From Alcanivorax sp. DSM 26293 (GTDB lineage: Bacteria > Pseudomonadota > Gammaproteobacteria > Pseudomonadales > Alcanivoracaceae): a stretch of DNA of 64,000 bases. The position numbers and the translations under genes are program-made. Below are positions 45,939 through 55,482 of this stretch, in pieces. The first letter of the stretch is position 1. Each line of letters starts with the position of its first letter. The notes beneath the pieces are model-generated. The model saw only the letters and a program-made list of their open reading frames with translations, was not told where the DNA came from and ran no database searches. The DNA is taken from NCBI RefSeq assembly GCF_900107995.1, contig NZ_FNUM01000011.1, forward strand, positions 25,335 to 89,334, given 5' to 3'.

Positions 45939-46620
45939 CATCTTCAGCTTCCACATTGAGCTTGTAACCCATGCCACGCACCGTGTGGATCAGCCTGGTC
46001 TCGAAGTCGTCGTCGATTTTGGCGCGCAATCGACGGATGGCCACGTCGATCACGTTGGTGTCGGAATCAAAATTCATGTCCCAGACCTGCGAGGCGATCA
46101 GCGAGCGCGGCAACACCTCACCCTGACGGCGCACCAGCAGTTCCAGCAGGCAGAATTCCTTGTGGCTGAGATTGATTTTTCGGCCGGCGCGCGTGACCCG
46201 GTGCCCAGGCAGATCTAGGACAAGATCGGCCACCCTGAGCTGATCCGACAGGGGTGATGCCGAGCCTCGGCGCAACAGGGTGCGCACCCGTGCCAGCAAC
46301 TCGGCAAAGGCGAAGGGTTTTACCAGATAATCATCGGCGCCCAGCTCCAATCCCTTGACACGGTCATCCACGCTGTCACGAGCACTAAGAAACAACACCG
46401 GCGTCTGACGTCCCGCTTCACGCAGCGACTGCACAATGCGCCAGCCATCCACGTCGGGCAGCATGACATCCAGCACGATCAAGTCGAAGGACTCGGTCAT
46501 CGCCAGATGGTGGCCATCGAGACCATTGCGCACCAGACTAACCTGAAATCCAGCTTCAGCCAGTCCTTGGCGCGAATAGTCGCCTGTTTTGATTTCGTCC
46601 TCGACCACGAGTAGTCGCAT
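45928..46620 (-). CDS. cusR: CusR-type copper response regulator
   Basis: 230 residues, OmpR/PhoB class. The receiver domain has acidic residues in VVEDE, the phosphorylated Asp51 (LIVLDVMLP) and [10 protein letters not shown]; the winged helix is at 130-225 ([41 protein letters not shown]). It is co-transcribed with cusS. It probably binds the TTACA repeats in the cusR-copA gap and so controls both itself and copA. Metal RR/HK pairs of this type are typical beside copAB. Confidence 0.93.
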   Translation of the reverse strand: MRLLVVEDEIKTGDYSRQGLAEAGFQVSLVRNGLDGHHLAMTESFDLIVLDVMLPDVDGWRIVQSLREAGRQTPVLFLSARDSVDDRVKGLELGADDYLVKPFAFAELLARVRTLLRRGSASPLSDQLRVADLVLDLPGHRVTRAGRKINLSHKEFCLLELLVRRQGEVLPRSLIASQVWDMNFDSDTNVIDVAIRRLRAKIDDDFETRLIHTVRGMGYKLNVEAEDDGD

Positions 46621-46913
46621 CTATGTCTCGCCCTCCACATTTTGTTTCAACCTAACGGGTTATTCCCCACAGCAAGATTACACACAGATTACATTAATGT
46701 AATGTTTGGGTCATCTGGCTGACAGGGGGGGGCAGTTAACTTGATTACACTAGGCATTACTTATGTTGATGCAGTCGGCATTCCGGTCGCTATTGCCGGC
46801 CTGTCAGATCGGGCGTGACTCGAAAACGACAGTATCATCAACAAGCACTTCGCCACGGTTGATGTGATCGAGGGCAAGGTTATGAAAAACGATATCGCTG
46901 AATTGGAGCATTG
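46621..46913. other. cusR-copA divergent regulatory gap with a gene remnant
   Basis: The left half holds the divergent promoters and the operator-like repeats. From about 46745 to 46913 the plus strand reads almost open (ITYVDAVGIPVAIAGLSDRA, one stop, then DSIINKHFATVDVIEGKV), which looks like the decayed end of a gene I do not recognise. It runs directly into the copA ATG. Confidence 0.5.
46677..46703. promoter_or_regulatory. Candidate CusR/CopR operator
   Basis: TTACA occurs at 46678-46682 and 46689-46693, eleven bases apart, as expected for a tandem OmpR-type dimer. The second overlaps the perfect 16-bp palindrome ATTACATTAATGTAAT (46688-46703). It stands 57 bp upstream of cusR, between the divergent cusRS and copAB operons. 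Confidence 0.6.
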
Positions 46914-48740
46914 ATGAAAACGTTTAGTGCGACACGCCGTCACTTCGTACAGGGGCTGGTGGCTGGCGGTGTGCTGGCAAGCTTTCCAGCCCTGCTGCAC
47001 GCAGGGGGCCGTCTGGAGAACCAGACACACACCGGTACCGCGCCCGTGCTGAGCGGCCAATCGATTGATCTGGTCGTCGCCGAAACACCGGTCAACTTTA
47101 CCGGCGTGATCCGTATGGCGACCACCATCAACGGCTCCATTCCGGCACCGACCCTGAGGTTGCGTGAGGGGGATGAGGTCACCATCCGGGTAACCAACCG
47201 GCTCAAGGTCCCCACTTCCATCCACTGGCACGGGATCATCCTGCCCTTTCAGATGGACGGCGTGCCCGGCATCAGCTTCCGGGGCATAGCACCGGGCGAG
47301 ACCTTCGTCTACCGCTTCAAACTGCAACAGAGCGGCACCTACTGGTATCACTCCCACAGCGGTTTTCAGGAAATGACCGGCATGTATGGCGCCCTCATCG
47401 TCGAGCCGCGCGAGGGCCGCGGTAGCCGTGAGGGAGATAGGATCCGCGCCGATCGCGACTACGTGGTGCAGCTCTCCGACTGGACCGACGAGGATCCGAT
47501 GTCGGTGTTTGCCAAACTAAAGGTTCAGAGTGACGTCTACAACTTCAACCAGCCCACGGTTGGCGATTTCTTTCGCGACGTTTCCACACAGGGGTTTTCC
47601 GGTGCCCTGGACAAACGCCAGATGTGGAATCAGATGCGCATGAATCCCACCGATCTGGCCGACCTTTCCGCCGCTACCTTGACCTATCTGATGAACGGCC
47701 GAACGCCAGCGGGCAACTGGACGGGTTTGTTCACACCCGGTGAGCGCGTGCGCTTGCGTTTTATCAATGCAGCCAGTAACAGTTTTTACGACGTTCGCAT
47801 TCCTGGCCTGACGATGGCCGTAGTGCAGGCCGATGGGCAGAATATTGAGCCTGTCGAGGTCGATGAATTCCGATTTGGGCCGGGCGAGACCTACGACGTG
47901 CTGGTGGAACCGAAGGATGAGGCCCACACAATTTTTGCCCAAAGCATGGAGCGGACCGGTTTTGCGCGCGGCACCCTGGCGGTAGGTGACGGTTTGAGCG
48001 CGCCGGTGCCGGCGTTGGATCCTGTCGAGTGGTTGACCATGGCTGACATGATGGGCCAGATGGATCACGGCAAAATGGATCGCGGAGCCATGGGACACGA
48101 CGCGGCGCAGAACAAGGATCACGCCGGGATGGAGCATGGCTCAATGCACCACGGCAGCATGGCCATGGATCACAGTCAGCATGGTATGCCGCAGAATTCA
48201 TTGGCCAAGCCGTCGCAAACAGTGAACCACGCTCGCACGGAATACGGCCCATCGGTAGACATGCGGGTCGATAGGCCGCGCACCAACCTGGATGACCCGG
48301 GTATTGGCCTCCGCAACAATGGCCGACGGGTGCTCACCCTGGCTGATCTGAAATCACTCGACGGGGTGCTGGATGACAGTCGCCTCCCCGTCAGAGAAAT
48401 CGAGCTGCACCTGACCGGCAATATGGAGCGCTACAGTTGGTCCTTCGACGGGCTGGAATTCGGCAAGAGCACGCCGGTGGCCATGAAACACGGCGAGCGT
48501 GTTCGGGTTATCTTGCAAAATGACACCATGATGACCCACCCCATGCACCTGCACGGCATGTGGAGCGATCTGGAGGACGATCAGGGCAGCTTGCGAGTCC
48601 GCCGACACACTATCCCGGTACAACCGGCACAACGCATCAGCTTTCTGACCACCCCGCATGATCTGGGGCGCTGGGCGTGGCACTGTCATCTGTTATTCCA
48701 TATGGATGCGGGGATGTTCCGCGAGGTGGTGGTGTCATGA
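46914..48740 (+). CDS. copA: CopA/PcoA multicopper oxidase
   Basis: 608 residues from ATG 46914. A Tat signal (ATRRHFVQGLVAGG) sends it folded to the periplasm. Copper ligand motifs are SIHWHGI, WYHSHSG, HPMHLHGMW and the C-terminal HCHLLFHMDAGM, giving the type 1 and trinuclear sites. A Met/His-rich insert (about 375-430: MGQMDHGKMDRGAM and similar) binds extra Cu. It should oxidise Cu(I) to less toxic Cu(II). It overlaps copB by four bases and is divergent from cusRS. Confidence 0.95.
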   Translation: MKTFSATRRHFVQGLVAGGVLASFPALLHAGGRLENQTHTGTAPVLSGQSIDLVVAETPVNFTGVIRMATTINGSIPAPTLRLREGDEVTIRVTNRLKVPTSIHWHGIILPFQMDGVPGISFRGIAPGETFVYRFKLQQSGTYWYHSHSGFQEMTGMYGALIVEPREGRGSREGDRIRADRDYVVQLSDWTDEDPMSVFAKLKVQSDVYNFNQPTVGDFFRDVSTQGFSGALDKRQMWNQMRMNPTDLADLSAATLTYLMNGRTPAGNWTGLFTPGERVRLRFINAASNSFYDVRIPGLTMAVVQADGQNIEPVEVDEFRFGPGETYDVLVEPKDEAHTIFAQSMERTGFARGTLAVGDGLSAPVPALDPVEWLTMADMMGQMDHGKMDRGAMGHDAAQNKDHAGMEHGSMHHGSMAMDHSQHGMPQNSLAKPSQTVNHARTEYGPSVDMRVDRPRTNLDDPGIGLRNNGRRVLTLADLKSLDGVLDDSRLPVREIELHLTGNMERYSWSFDGLEFGKSTPVAMKHGERVRVILQNDTMMTHPMHLHGMWSDLEDDQGSLRVRRHTIPVQPAQRISFLTTPHDLGRWAWHCHLLFHMDAGMFREVVVS

Positions 48741-49687
48741 GTGTGAAGGAATTTGCCCGATTCTGTTTGGGTGCAGGCGTTATTGGCGGGCTGTTGTTCT
48801 CGGCCTCTGTCTTTGCCCAACAGGATGATCCCCATGCGATGCACGCAAAGGATGCCGATGTGCCGTCCCAAGAGCACACTGATGACCGTTCGGCTGCTCG
48901 CGCCATGGGCCACGCCACCATGGAGCATGCCACCTCGAACCATGGCGACATGCAAATGCAGGGCGGAGATGCCCGCGATCCTCACGCATATTCCGATGGC
49001 TACACGCTGACGGAAGGCCCCTATGCGCTGCCGGGTCCACGGCAACTGAAACTGGCCGATGAGCATCGATTCTGGTCGCTGCTGGGCGATCGCCTCGAAT
49101 ACGACGCCGATAATGACGTCACGACCTTTGACCTGCAGGGCTGGTATGGCACCACCTATGACCGCTTGGTGATCAAGCTCGAAGGCGATGCCGTGGACGG
49201 GCGCCTGGCGGAAAGTCAGACTGATCTGCTCTGGGGCCACGCACTCAATGCCTATTTCGACACCCAGCTGGGCGTTCGTCTTGATCAATACGATGAAGGC
49301 ACGGGCCGCGAGTGGCTCGCGTTCGGTATTCAGGGCCTTGCCCCCTACTGGTTTGAACTGGATCTGACCGCCTACCTGGGCGAGGGCGGACGTACAGCTC
49401 TGTCGTTGGAAGCGGAATACGAATTGCTACTCACCCAGCGCCTGATTTTACAGCCTCGGGCTGAACTGACCGCCTATGGCAAAGACGATGCGGTTAACGG
49501 ACTGGGTAGCGGTTTGTCCGATGTCGCCCTGGGACTGCGATTGCGCTACGAGTTTTCACGCCAGTTCGCCCCTTATGTCGGTATCGAGTGGAACGGCACC
49601 TTTGGCGCCACCGCCGATCAGGCGCGGGCCAACGGCGATGCCACCAAGGATACCCGGTACGTCGCCGGGATCCGGTTCTGGTTTTAA
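48737..49687 (+). CDS. copB: CopB/PcoB outer membrane copper resistance protein
   Basis: 316 residues from ATG 48737 (ATGA overlap with copA). A signal peptide (to about ASVFA) is followed by a Met/His-rich segment (DDPHAMHAKDAD, GHATMEHATSNHGDMQMQ). The rest is a beta-barrel (FWSLLGDRLEYDADNDVTTFDLQGWYGTTYDRL, ending YVAGIRFWF with a terminal aromatic), typical of CopB. It probably binds or moves copper at the outer membrane with CopA. Confidence 0.92.
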   Translation: MSVKEFARFCLGAGVIGGLLFSASVFAQQDDPHAMHAKDADVPSQEHTDDRSAARAMGHATMEHATSNHGDMQMQGGDARDPHAYSDGYTLTEGPYALPGPRQLKLADEHRFWSLLGDRLEYDADNDVTTFDLQGWYGTTYDRLVIKLEGDAVDGRLAESQTDLLWGHALNAYFDTQLGVRLDQYDEGTGREWLAFGIQGLAPYWFELDLTAYLGEGGRTALSLEAEYELLLTQRLILQPRAELTAYGKDDAVNGLGSGLSDVALGLRLRYEFSRQFAPYVGIEWNGTFGATADQARANGDATKDTRYVAGIRFWF

Positions 49688-49728
49688 TCAAACGACTTAT
49701 GTTTTTAACACAACCTAGGAGTCACATT

Positions 49729-50046
49729 ATGAAACGCCAATCACTCAGCTATTTCGTCGCCCTGCCGGCATTATTGCTTGCCCTGTCAGCCCAAGCCCAC
49801 GATCCCAAGGAGCACATGAAGGAGGCGCAGGCGCCGGACTGTGCGGCCATGAAAGACATGGATCATTCCAAAATGGACATGAAAGATCCGGTCATGCAGG
49901 CCATGATGAAAAAATGCATGAAGGCCATGCACAAGGATGAAGAAGGATCGCATGAAGCTCATGGGGACAAAGGCCATACCGATCACGGTAACCATGACGA
50001 AAAATCCGATGAAAAAAAGCCGGCCAAACACCAGCACAAAAAATAA
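49729..50046 (+). CDS. Small Met/His-rich periplasmic copper-binding protein
   Basis: 105 residues from ATG 49729 with AGGAG seven bases before it. The signal peptide ends at AQA-HDP. The mature part is dense in Met, His, Lys and Asp (MKDMDHSKMDMKDPVMQAMMKKCMKAMH) with one extended His-rich tail and no fixed fold in view. It should sequester copper in the periplasm. It lies between copB and a cytochrome gene in one operon. Confidence 0.8.
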   Translation: MKRQSLSYFVALPALLLALSAQAHDPKEHMKEAQAPDCAAMKDMDHSKMDMKDPVMQAMMKKCMKAMHKDEEGSHEAHGDKGHTDHGNHDEKSDEKKPAKHQHKK

Positions 50047-50072
50047 CGGGTAGCCATTCCTGAGGAGATAAC

Positions 50073-50657
50073 ATGACGTCCTTTAAGTTTTTATCCTGCT
50101 TTAAATGCCTCGCCGTTGCGGCAGGCGTGGCGGCGGTGACCGGTGTGGGGTTCCTCTATTCGGGTCTCTATCCGATGGGAGCCGATGACCATCACAACGA
50201 CTTGACTTATTGGGCGCTGGAAACCCTGCGCGAGCGATCCATCGCCCGCGCATCAAACGACATCGAGGTGCCGACCGACCTGAATTCGTCCGAGCGCTTG
50301 CTGGCAGGCGGCGCCGACTACAACGACATGTGCACCGGCTGCCATCTCAAACCGGGCAAGACCGAAAGTGATTTTACCCTGGGGCTGTATCCCGCGCCGC
50401 CCAATCTAACACTGACGGGTGATAGGCATGGGCATGAGCATGCCGGTGACACTGATAATGATGACGAGGCCATTAAGCGACAATTCTGGATTATTAAACA
50501 TGGCATCAAGGCTTCCGGGATGCCGGCCTGGGGGCCGGGTCATGACGATCAGCGCATCTGGAACATGGTGGCGTTCCTGCAGCGCCTACCCGAGTTGTCG
50601 CCGCAGCAATACCAGATCCTGACCGCGCGCGGCGCGGATGACGCCGGGCACCATTAA
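50073..50657 (+). CDS. Membrane-anchored monohaem cytochrome c
   Basis: 194 residues with an uncleaved or cleaved N-terminal helix (about 10-30). One haem motif CTGCH (about residues 88-92) and a downstream Met (KASGMPAW) as the likely sixth ligand make a class I cytochrome. The loop between them is His/Asp-rich (GDRHGHEHAGDTDNDDE), so it may also bind copper. It sits in the copper operon and may pass electrons to or from the copper oxidase; that is inference. Confidence 0.85.
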   Translation: MTSFKFLSCFKCLAVAAGVAAVTGVGFLYSGLYPMGADDHHNDLTYWALETLRERSIARASNDIEVPTDLNSSERLLAGGADYNDMCTGCHLKPGKTESDFTLGLYPAPPNLTLTGDRHGHEHAGDTDNDDEAIKRQFWIIKHGIKASGMPAWGPGHDDQRIWNMVAFLQRLPELSPQQYQILTARGADDAGHH

Positions 50658-50679
50658 GGCTGGCTTCAGGAGGATACCC

Positions 50680-51456
50680 ATGTCGCATGCCCGTGACGAC
50701 CACCGACCCCGTCAGCGCGGCGAGTCCAACAGCACTGAATTGACCGACCCCGTGTGCGGGATGTCGGTCATGAAGACATCCTTCCACAAGGCCGAGTTTC
50801 AGGGCAGGCTGTACTCCTTTTGCAGCGCGCATTGCCGAAGCCAATTTATGAATAATCCACAACGCTATCTGACAAGATCCGAACGCGCCGAGGGCGATGC
50901 CAACACCGAGTACAGTTGTCCTATGCATCCGGAAGTGAGGCAACTGGGCCCGGGCACCTGCCCGAAATGCGGCATGGCGCTGGAACCGGTGATGCCCAGT
51001 AGCGAGGCCAGGGACAACCCGGAACTCGCGGATTTCAGGCGTCGTTTCTGGTACACCTTACCACTGACTATCATGGTGACTCTGATCGCTATGTCGGGTG
51101 GGGCATTTGACAGTCTGCTGGGGACGGCACGCCCCTGGATGGAGCTGGCGCTGGCCACTCCGGTGGTGCTCTGGTCCGGCTGGCCTTTCTTTGTCCGCTG
51201 GATCCAGTCCCTCAAGCAACGTTCGCCCAATATGTGGACCCTGATCGGTACTGGCACCGGCGCAGCTTATCTGTACAGCGTTATCGCAACCGTCGCGCCC
51301 GGCATTTTCCCGACTTCGTTCCGTCTCGATGGCGACGTTGCGGTATATTTTGAGGCGGCTGCGGTGATCATTTCACTGACCTTGCTCGGTCAGGTGCTAG
51401 AACTGAAGGCCCGCTCGGAGACCGGTGCCGCCATCCGCGGCGTGATGGATTGGTGA
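50680..51456 (+). pseudogene. Copper P1B-type ATPase, only the N-terminal third left
   Basis: 258 residues from ATG 50680 (AGGAGGA upstream). A YHS-like domain (LTDPVCGMSV, FCSAHC) and a heavy-metal-binding YSCPMHPEV...CPKCGMALEP domain are followed by the first four transmembrane helices and the start of the actuator region (LEARSETGAAIRG type). The frame ends at about 51438-51456, before the ion-channel CPC motif, the DKTGT phosphorylation site and the ATP site. It cannot pump. The YHS and CxxC parts could still bind copper if the protein is made. Confidence 0.88.
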
Positions 51457-51854
51457 GAGGCTTTTTTGTGCGACCTGGTGCATGGGTAATATGGCTGCTG
51501 CTGGTGACGCTCCTTGCGAGGAGCGCGTTTGCGGCTTCGTCAGACTTCTGCACCATGCCTGCCAATCAACCGGCACCGGTCGGCCTATTCCAGGGTGAGC
51601 ATGCGCATCTGAACTACGCTCAGTTGGAGCATGATGCCATGCAGCATGACGCCGGTGAAGTCCAGGATCGACACGGCTGCTGTGCCGGTGATAAGGGCGA
51701 CGCTGACTGTATGATGAGCGGTTGCCTGTCAATGATGCCGCCCGTTGCTCACTTCGCTTCCCCCATTCATGCAGGTTCCATCGCAATTGTTTTTCATGTG
51801 CCCGCCTTCCCGCGACCGCCCAATTTTCCTCTATTGAGACCTCCGATCGCCTGA
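51453..51854 (+). CDS. Small exported Cys/Met/His-rich protein in copper operon
   Basis: About 133 residues from GTG 51453 (a TTG at 51450 is another choice). A signal peptide (WVIWLLLVTLLARSAFA) is followed by a mature part with HDAMQHDAG, DRHGCCAGDKGDADCMMSGCLSMMPP, a metal-binding-like Cys/Met cluster. It may be of the DUF2946/CopL type; the match is loose. It begins at the break of the copper ATPase, so its own promoter may be lost. Confidence 0.55.
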   Translation: MRGFFVRPGAWVIWLLLVTLLARSAFAASSDFCTMPANQPAPVGLFQGEHAHLNYAQLEHDAMQHDAGEVQDRHGCCAGDKGDADCMMSGCLSMMPPVAHFASPIHAGSIAIVFHVPAFPRPPNFPLLRPPIA

Positions 51855-51977
51855 TTGATAGGTAAAAACCGTTTTCTCGAACTGTGATACAAGGCGCTTC
51901 GCCTGCACGACTGAAGTCTGCTCGTTACCTTGTCATCCATTACTTAATGTTCTATTCAATTGTCTTCGGAGGCAACT

Positions 51978-52520
51978 ATGTATCGATTTAAATTAACGGG
52001 CTTGGTGTTGGGGCTGTTGACGCTGCCCTTGATCGCGGCCTGTAATGATGGGCCTAAAAACCCAAAAAAATCTGACCCATCCGCTGGTGCAGTTGAAACG
52101 CTTACCGTCTACAAAAGCCCTACCTGTGGCTGCTGTAAAAAATGGATAGGTCACCTTGAAGACGAGGGCTTTGAGGCCAGTGTCGAACACCCGGCTAATC
52201 TGGACGCCATCAAGGATCGCTATCGAATCGCAAACAACCTGCGTTCCTGCCACACAGCGGTGTCGTCACAAGGCTATGCCTTTGAGGGGCACATCCCGGC
52301 CCGCTATATTCATCAGTTTCTGGCTAATCCGCCAGCCGACGGGATTGGGCTGACAGTGCCCGCCATGCCCGTTGGCAGTCCGGGTATGGAGGTGGGTGAC
52401 AAGTTCATGCCATACCGGGTTCTGCTGATGAAAAAAGACGGCAGCACTGAAGTGTTTGCCAGTGTCGAGAGCGCGGCTCAACAGGTTCAGCCACTCCAAC
52501 AACCGGAAGCGCAGCCATGA
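51978..52520 (+). CDS. DUF411 (CopG-like) periplasmic metal-binding protein
   Basis: 180 residues from ATG 51978 with GGAGG eight bases upstream. The signal is lipoprotein-like (LPLIAAC, Cys at about 22). The DUF411 domain has YKSPTCGCCKKWI, NNLRSCHTAV and MPVGSPGME motifs. DUF411 proteins accompany copper and silver exporters and hold the metal in the periplasm. It overlaps the following cusC by four bases (ATGA), so it belongs to the cusCBA operon. Confidence 0.88.
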   Translation: MYRFKLTGLVLGLLTLPLIAACNDGPKNPKKSDPSAGAVETLTVYKSPTCGCCKKWIGHLEDEGFEASVEHPANLDAIKDRYRIANNLRSCHTAVSSQGYAFEGHIPARYIHQFLANPPADGIGLTVPAMPVGSPGMEVGDKFMPYRVLLMKKDGSTEVFASVESAAQQVQPLQQPEAQP

Positions 52521-53845
52521 AAATATTCGTCACCATGCTTTTTATCCTGCCGCTCGGTATAGGCAGTGTCATAGCCTTTGCGCAATCCCTTCCCGAGACC
52601 CTGACGCTGGACGAGGCGATAACCCTCGCCATAGATACCGATCCCTGGCTCACCGGTAGCCAGTACACTCAGCAGGCCCTTACCGACGAAGCGACTGCCG
52701 CGGCGACTTTGCCGGATCCCCGAATGAGCCTGATGGCCGGCAGTTTCCCTGTTGATTCTTTTGACATCAATCAGGAAGGCATGACTCAGTTGTCGGTGGG
52801 GATCAGCCAAATGTTTCCCCGGGGTGACAGTCTGTCGCTCACCCGCCGACAAAAGCAGCAGCTAGCCGAGCAGCATCCCTTACTAAGGCTGGATCGTCGG
52901 GCCAAGGTAGGCGCTACGGTCAGCCAGTTGTGGTTGGAAGCCTTCAAGGCGCAGGAGAGTATCCGGCTGATCGAACAGGATCGCGCACTGTTTGAGCAGT
53001 TGGTGGATGCCGCCAAAGCGGGTTACTCCTCGGCGCTGGGCAGGGCACGTCAGCAGGACGTAATTCGCGCGCAGTTGGAGCTGATTCGTCTTGAAGACAG
53101 ACTGACGATGCTCAGGCAGCAACAGCAAGCCGCACAAAAGCGTCTGACCGAATGGATCGGTGCGCCTGCCACTGTCCCTCTGGCTCCGGTACTACCGACA
53201 CAGTCTCTTTCCAGGCCACTGTCGGTACCGACCATTAAGCAGGCCAGCGAGCATACGCGCTACGAATGGATCCGCCATCATCCCGCGCTACGGGCACTGG
53301 ACCAGCGTATCGACGCAACGCAAACCGGTGTGGATCTGGCAAAACAGAAATACAAGCCCGAATGGGGCCTGACCGCCCAATACGGCTATCGCGACAGCGA
53401 TCCCATGGGGCGCGACCGGGCCGATCTGTTCTCCGTTGGCGTCACCTTCGATCTGCCCCTTTTCACCGGTAACCGGCAGGACAAGGAAGTCAGCGCCGCC
53501 GTAAATCGAACCGAGGCCATCAAAACCGAAAAGTACTTGCTTGGTCGTCGGCTAATGGCGGAACTGGAAACCGCGAGCGTACAACTGGCACGTCTCGATG
53601 AACGCCAGGCGTTATACACCGATCAGCTGCTGCCGCAAATGGCTGAGCAGGCAGAAGCTTCGCTGACCGCCTACAACAACGACGACGGCGACTTCGCCGA
53701 AGCCGTGCGTGCCCGCATTGCCGAATTGAATGCCAAGGTCGACGCGCTCGCCATTGCCGTGGATCGGCAGAAGACCATCGCCCAAATCAATTACCTGCTC
53801 GCCGAGGCGTCGTTCGACGATGCACGGCCGGCGAAACCGTTTTAA
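52517..53845 (+). CDS. cusC: CusC-type outer membrane channel (TolC family)
   Basis: 442 residues. A signal peptide ends near IAFA-QS; two OEP repeats follow (LTLDEAITLAIDTDPWL near the start, then ALDQRIDATQTGVDLAKQKYKPEWGLTAQYGYRD). It would join CusB and CusA to form a channel across the envelope for Cu(I)/Ag(I). It overlaps the DUF411 gene and precedes cusB by 11 bp. No lipobox is evident, unlike E. coli CusC. Confidence 0.9.
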   Translation: MKIFVTMLFILPLGIGSVIAFAQSLPETLTLDEAITLAIDTDPWLTGSQYTQQALTDEATAAATLPDPRMSLMAGSFPVDSFDINQEGMTQLSVGISQMFPRGDSLSLTRRQKQQLAEQHPLLRLDRRAKVGATVSQLWLEAFKAQESIRLIEQDRALFEQLVDAAKAGYSSALGRARQQDVIRAQLELIRLEDRLTMLRQQQQAAQKRLTEWIGAPATVPLAPVLPTQSLSRPLSVPTIKQASEHTRYEWIRHHPALRALDQRIDATQTGVDLAKQKYKPEWGLTAQYGYRDSDPMGRDRADLFSVGVTFDLPLFTGNRQDKEVSAAVNRTEAIKTEKYLLGRRLMAELETASVQLARLDERQALYTDQLLPQMAEQAEASLTAYNNDDGDFAEAVRARIAELNAKVDALAIAVDRQKTIAQINYLLAEASFDDARPAKPF

Positions 53846-53856
53846 AGGAGTTCAAC

Positions 53857-55482
53857 ATGAATACATTCACCAAAACCTTGCTGGGCACGGCCGTCGGCGC
53901 GCTGCTCGGCGCATCCGGCGTCTGGCTACTCGGCAACCCCGATGAGGGGGATATGACAGCAACCGGCGGTGAACGCAAGCCACTTTACTGGGTGGCGCCC
54001 ATGGATCCCAACTACAAGCGCGACAAGCCTGGCAAATCGCCCATGGGCATGGATCTGATCCCTGTGTACGAGAAATCCGCCGGAGAGGATGAAGCCGGCA
54101 CCGTCAAGATATCGCCCGAGGTCGTCAACAATCTCGGCGTGCGCACCGCCACGGTTGAGTCCGGGTCTCTGAATCTGGATGTCAAAACCGTCGGTTACGT
54201 GCAATACGATGAGAACCGGCTGGTGCATATCAGCCCGCGCGTGGAAGGCTGGATCGAGACGCTCCATGTCAAGGCCGCCGGGGATCCGGTCAGACAGGGC
54301 GACCCCCTGTACACCCTCTATTCACCCACCCTGGTCAACGCCCAGGAGGAATTGTTGTTGGCGTTGAAACGCGACAATCCGGTGTTGATCGGCGCTGCCG
54401 TGGAACGGTTATTGGCATTGCAGGTGCCGCGGGCAGATATCGACCGGCTGCGTAAAACCCGCAAGGTCAGCCAGACCATCACCGTTGCCGCGCCGCAGTC
54501 CGGGGTACTGGACAATCTCGCGGTGCGTGAGGGCATGTTCGTCAAGCCTGGCTTGAGTCTGATGAGCATCGGCCAACTGGAGCATATCTGGGTGATCGGT
54601 GAGGTGTTCGAACGACAGGCAAGCCTGGTCAAGACCGGCGACCAGGTGCGGATGCGGCTCGATTACCTGCCCGGTCGGGATTGGTTGGGCCAGGTGGACT
54701 ATGTCTATCCGTCTTTGAATGCCAAGACACGTACCGCGCAAATCCGGGTGCATTTCGACAACCCGGACGACTTCCTCAAGCCGGGCATGTTCGCGCAGAT
54801 GGTCATTGAGACCCAGGCGGGGGCTGAAGCACTGTTAATCCCGCGAGAAGCGCTGATCCGTACCGGCAGCCAGGCGCGCGTGGTGTTGGCGCTGGGTGAT
54901 GGCAAATTCAAATCGGTGGCCGTTGAGGTCGGGCGTGTGGGCGAACGGCAGGTGGAAATTCAGTCGGGACTCAAAGAAGGGGAACGCATTGTGACCTCTG
55001 CTCAGTTCCTGATCGACTCGGAATCCAGCAAGACGTCGGACTTCAAGCGCATGGCCAAGCGCGATCAGCAAGGCGAATCAATGGATGTAAAGGCAGACGC
55101 TGATTCCCGCTCAGTCTGGGTGGCCGCACGTATCGACAGCCTGATGCCGGATCACCGCATGGTGACCCTGGAGCACGAGGCCATCCCGGACTGGCAATGG
55201 CCCACCATGACCATGGATTTCACCGTCGCTGAGGCTGTGGACATGGATGCGCTCAAACAGGGAATGCGCCTGCATGTGCAGATCACCAATAACAACAGTG
55301 GTGGATACCAGATTACCCAAGTGCATATTCCCAATGAGCAAGGCAATGATGCCATGCCTGCAGGAATGGATCACGGTCAGCACGAGGGTATGGATCACGG
55401 TGATATGTCGATGCCGGAGCACAGCGAACACCAGGGCATGAACCACGACGCTCACGATCAAAAGGAGCACAATCATGATTGA
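53857..55482 (+). CDS. cusB: CusB-type adaptor with CusF-like domain and Met/His tail
   Basis: 541 residues. A membrane anchor or signal (about 8-28) is followed by a metal-binding segment (LYWVAPMDPNYKRDKPGKSPMGMDLIPVY), then the adaptor core (TVKISPEVVNNLGVRTATVE, PRVEGWIETLHVKAAGDPV, HIWVIGEVFE). Residues about 415-495 are a CusF-like domain keeping Trp and Met (DWQWPTMTMDF). The last 50 residues are Met/His-rich (MDHGQHEGMDHGDMSMPEHSE). It overlaps cusA by eight bases. It is complete, unlike the copy at 36029. Confidence 0.94.
   Translation: MNTFTKTLLGTAVGALLGASGVWLLGNPDEGDMTATGGERKPLYWVAPMDPNYKRDKPGKSPMGMDLIPVYEKSAGEDEAGTVKISPEVVNNLGVRTATVESGSLNLDVKTVGYVQYDENRLVHISPRVEGWIETLHVKAAGDPVRQGDPLYTLYSPTLVNAQEELLLALKRDNPVLIGAAVERLLALQVPRADIDRLRKTRKVSQTITVAAPQSGVLDNLAVREGMFVKPGLSLMSIGQLEHIWVIGEVFERQASLVKTGDQVRMRLDYLPGRDWLGQVDYVYPSLNAKTRTAQIRVHFDNPDDFLKPGMFAQMVIETQAGAEALLIPREALIRTGSQARVVLALGDGKFKSVAVEVGRVGERQVEIQSGLKEGERIVTSAQFLIDSESSKTSDFKRMAKRDQQGESMDVKADADSRSVWVAARIDSLMPDHRMVTLEHEAIPDWQWPTMTMDFTVAEAVDMDALKQGMRLHVQITNNNSGGYQITQVHIPNEQGNDAMPAGMDHGQHEGMDHGDMSMPEHSEHQGMNHDAHDQKEHNHD

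Noticed and set aside
46761..47357. 198-codon minus-strand frame over the copA start
   Set aside because: It is antisense to the Tat signal and first domain of copA and has no ribosome site.
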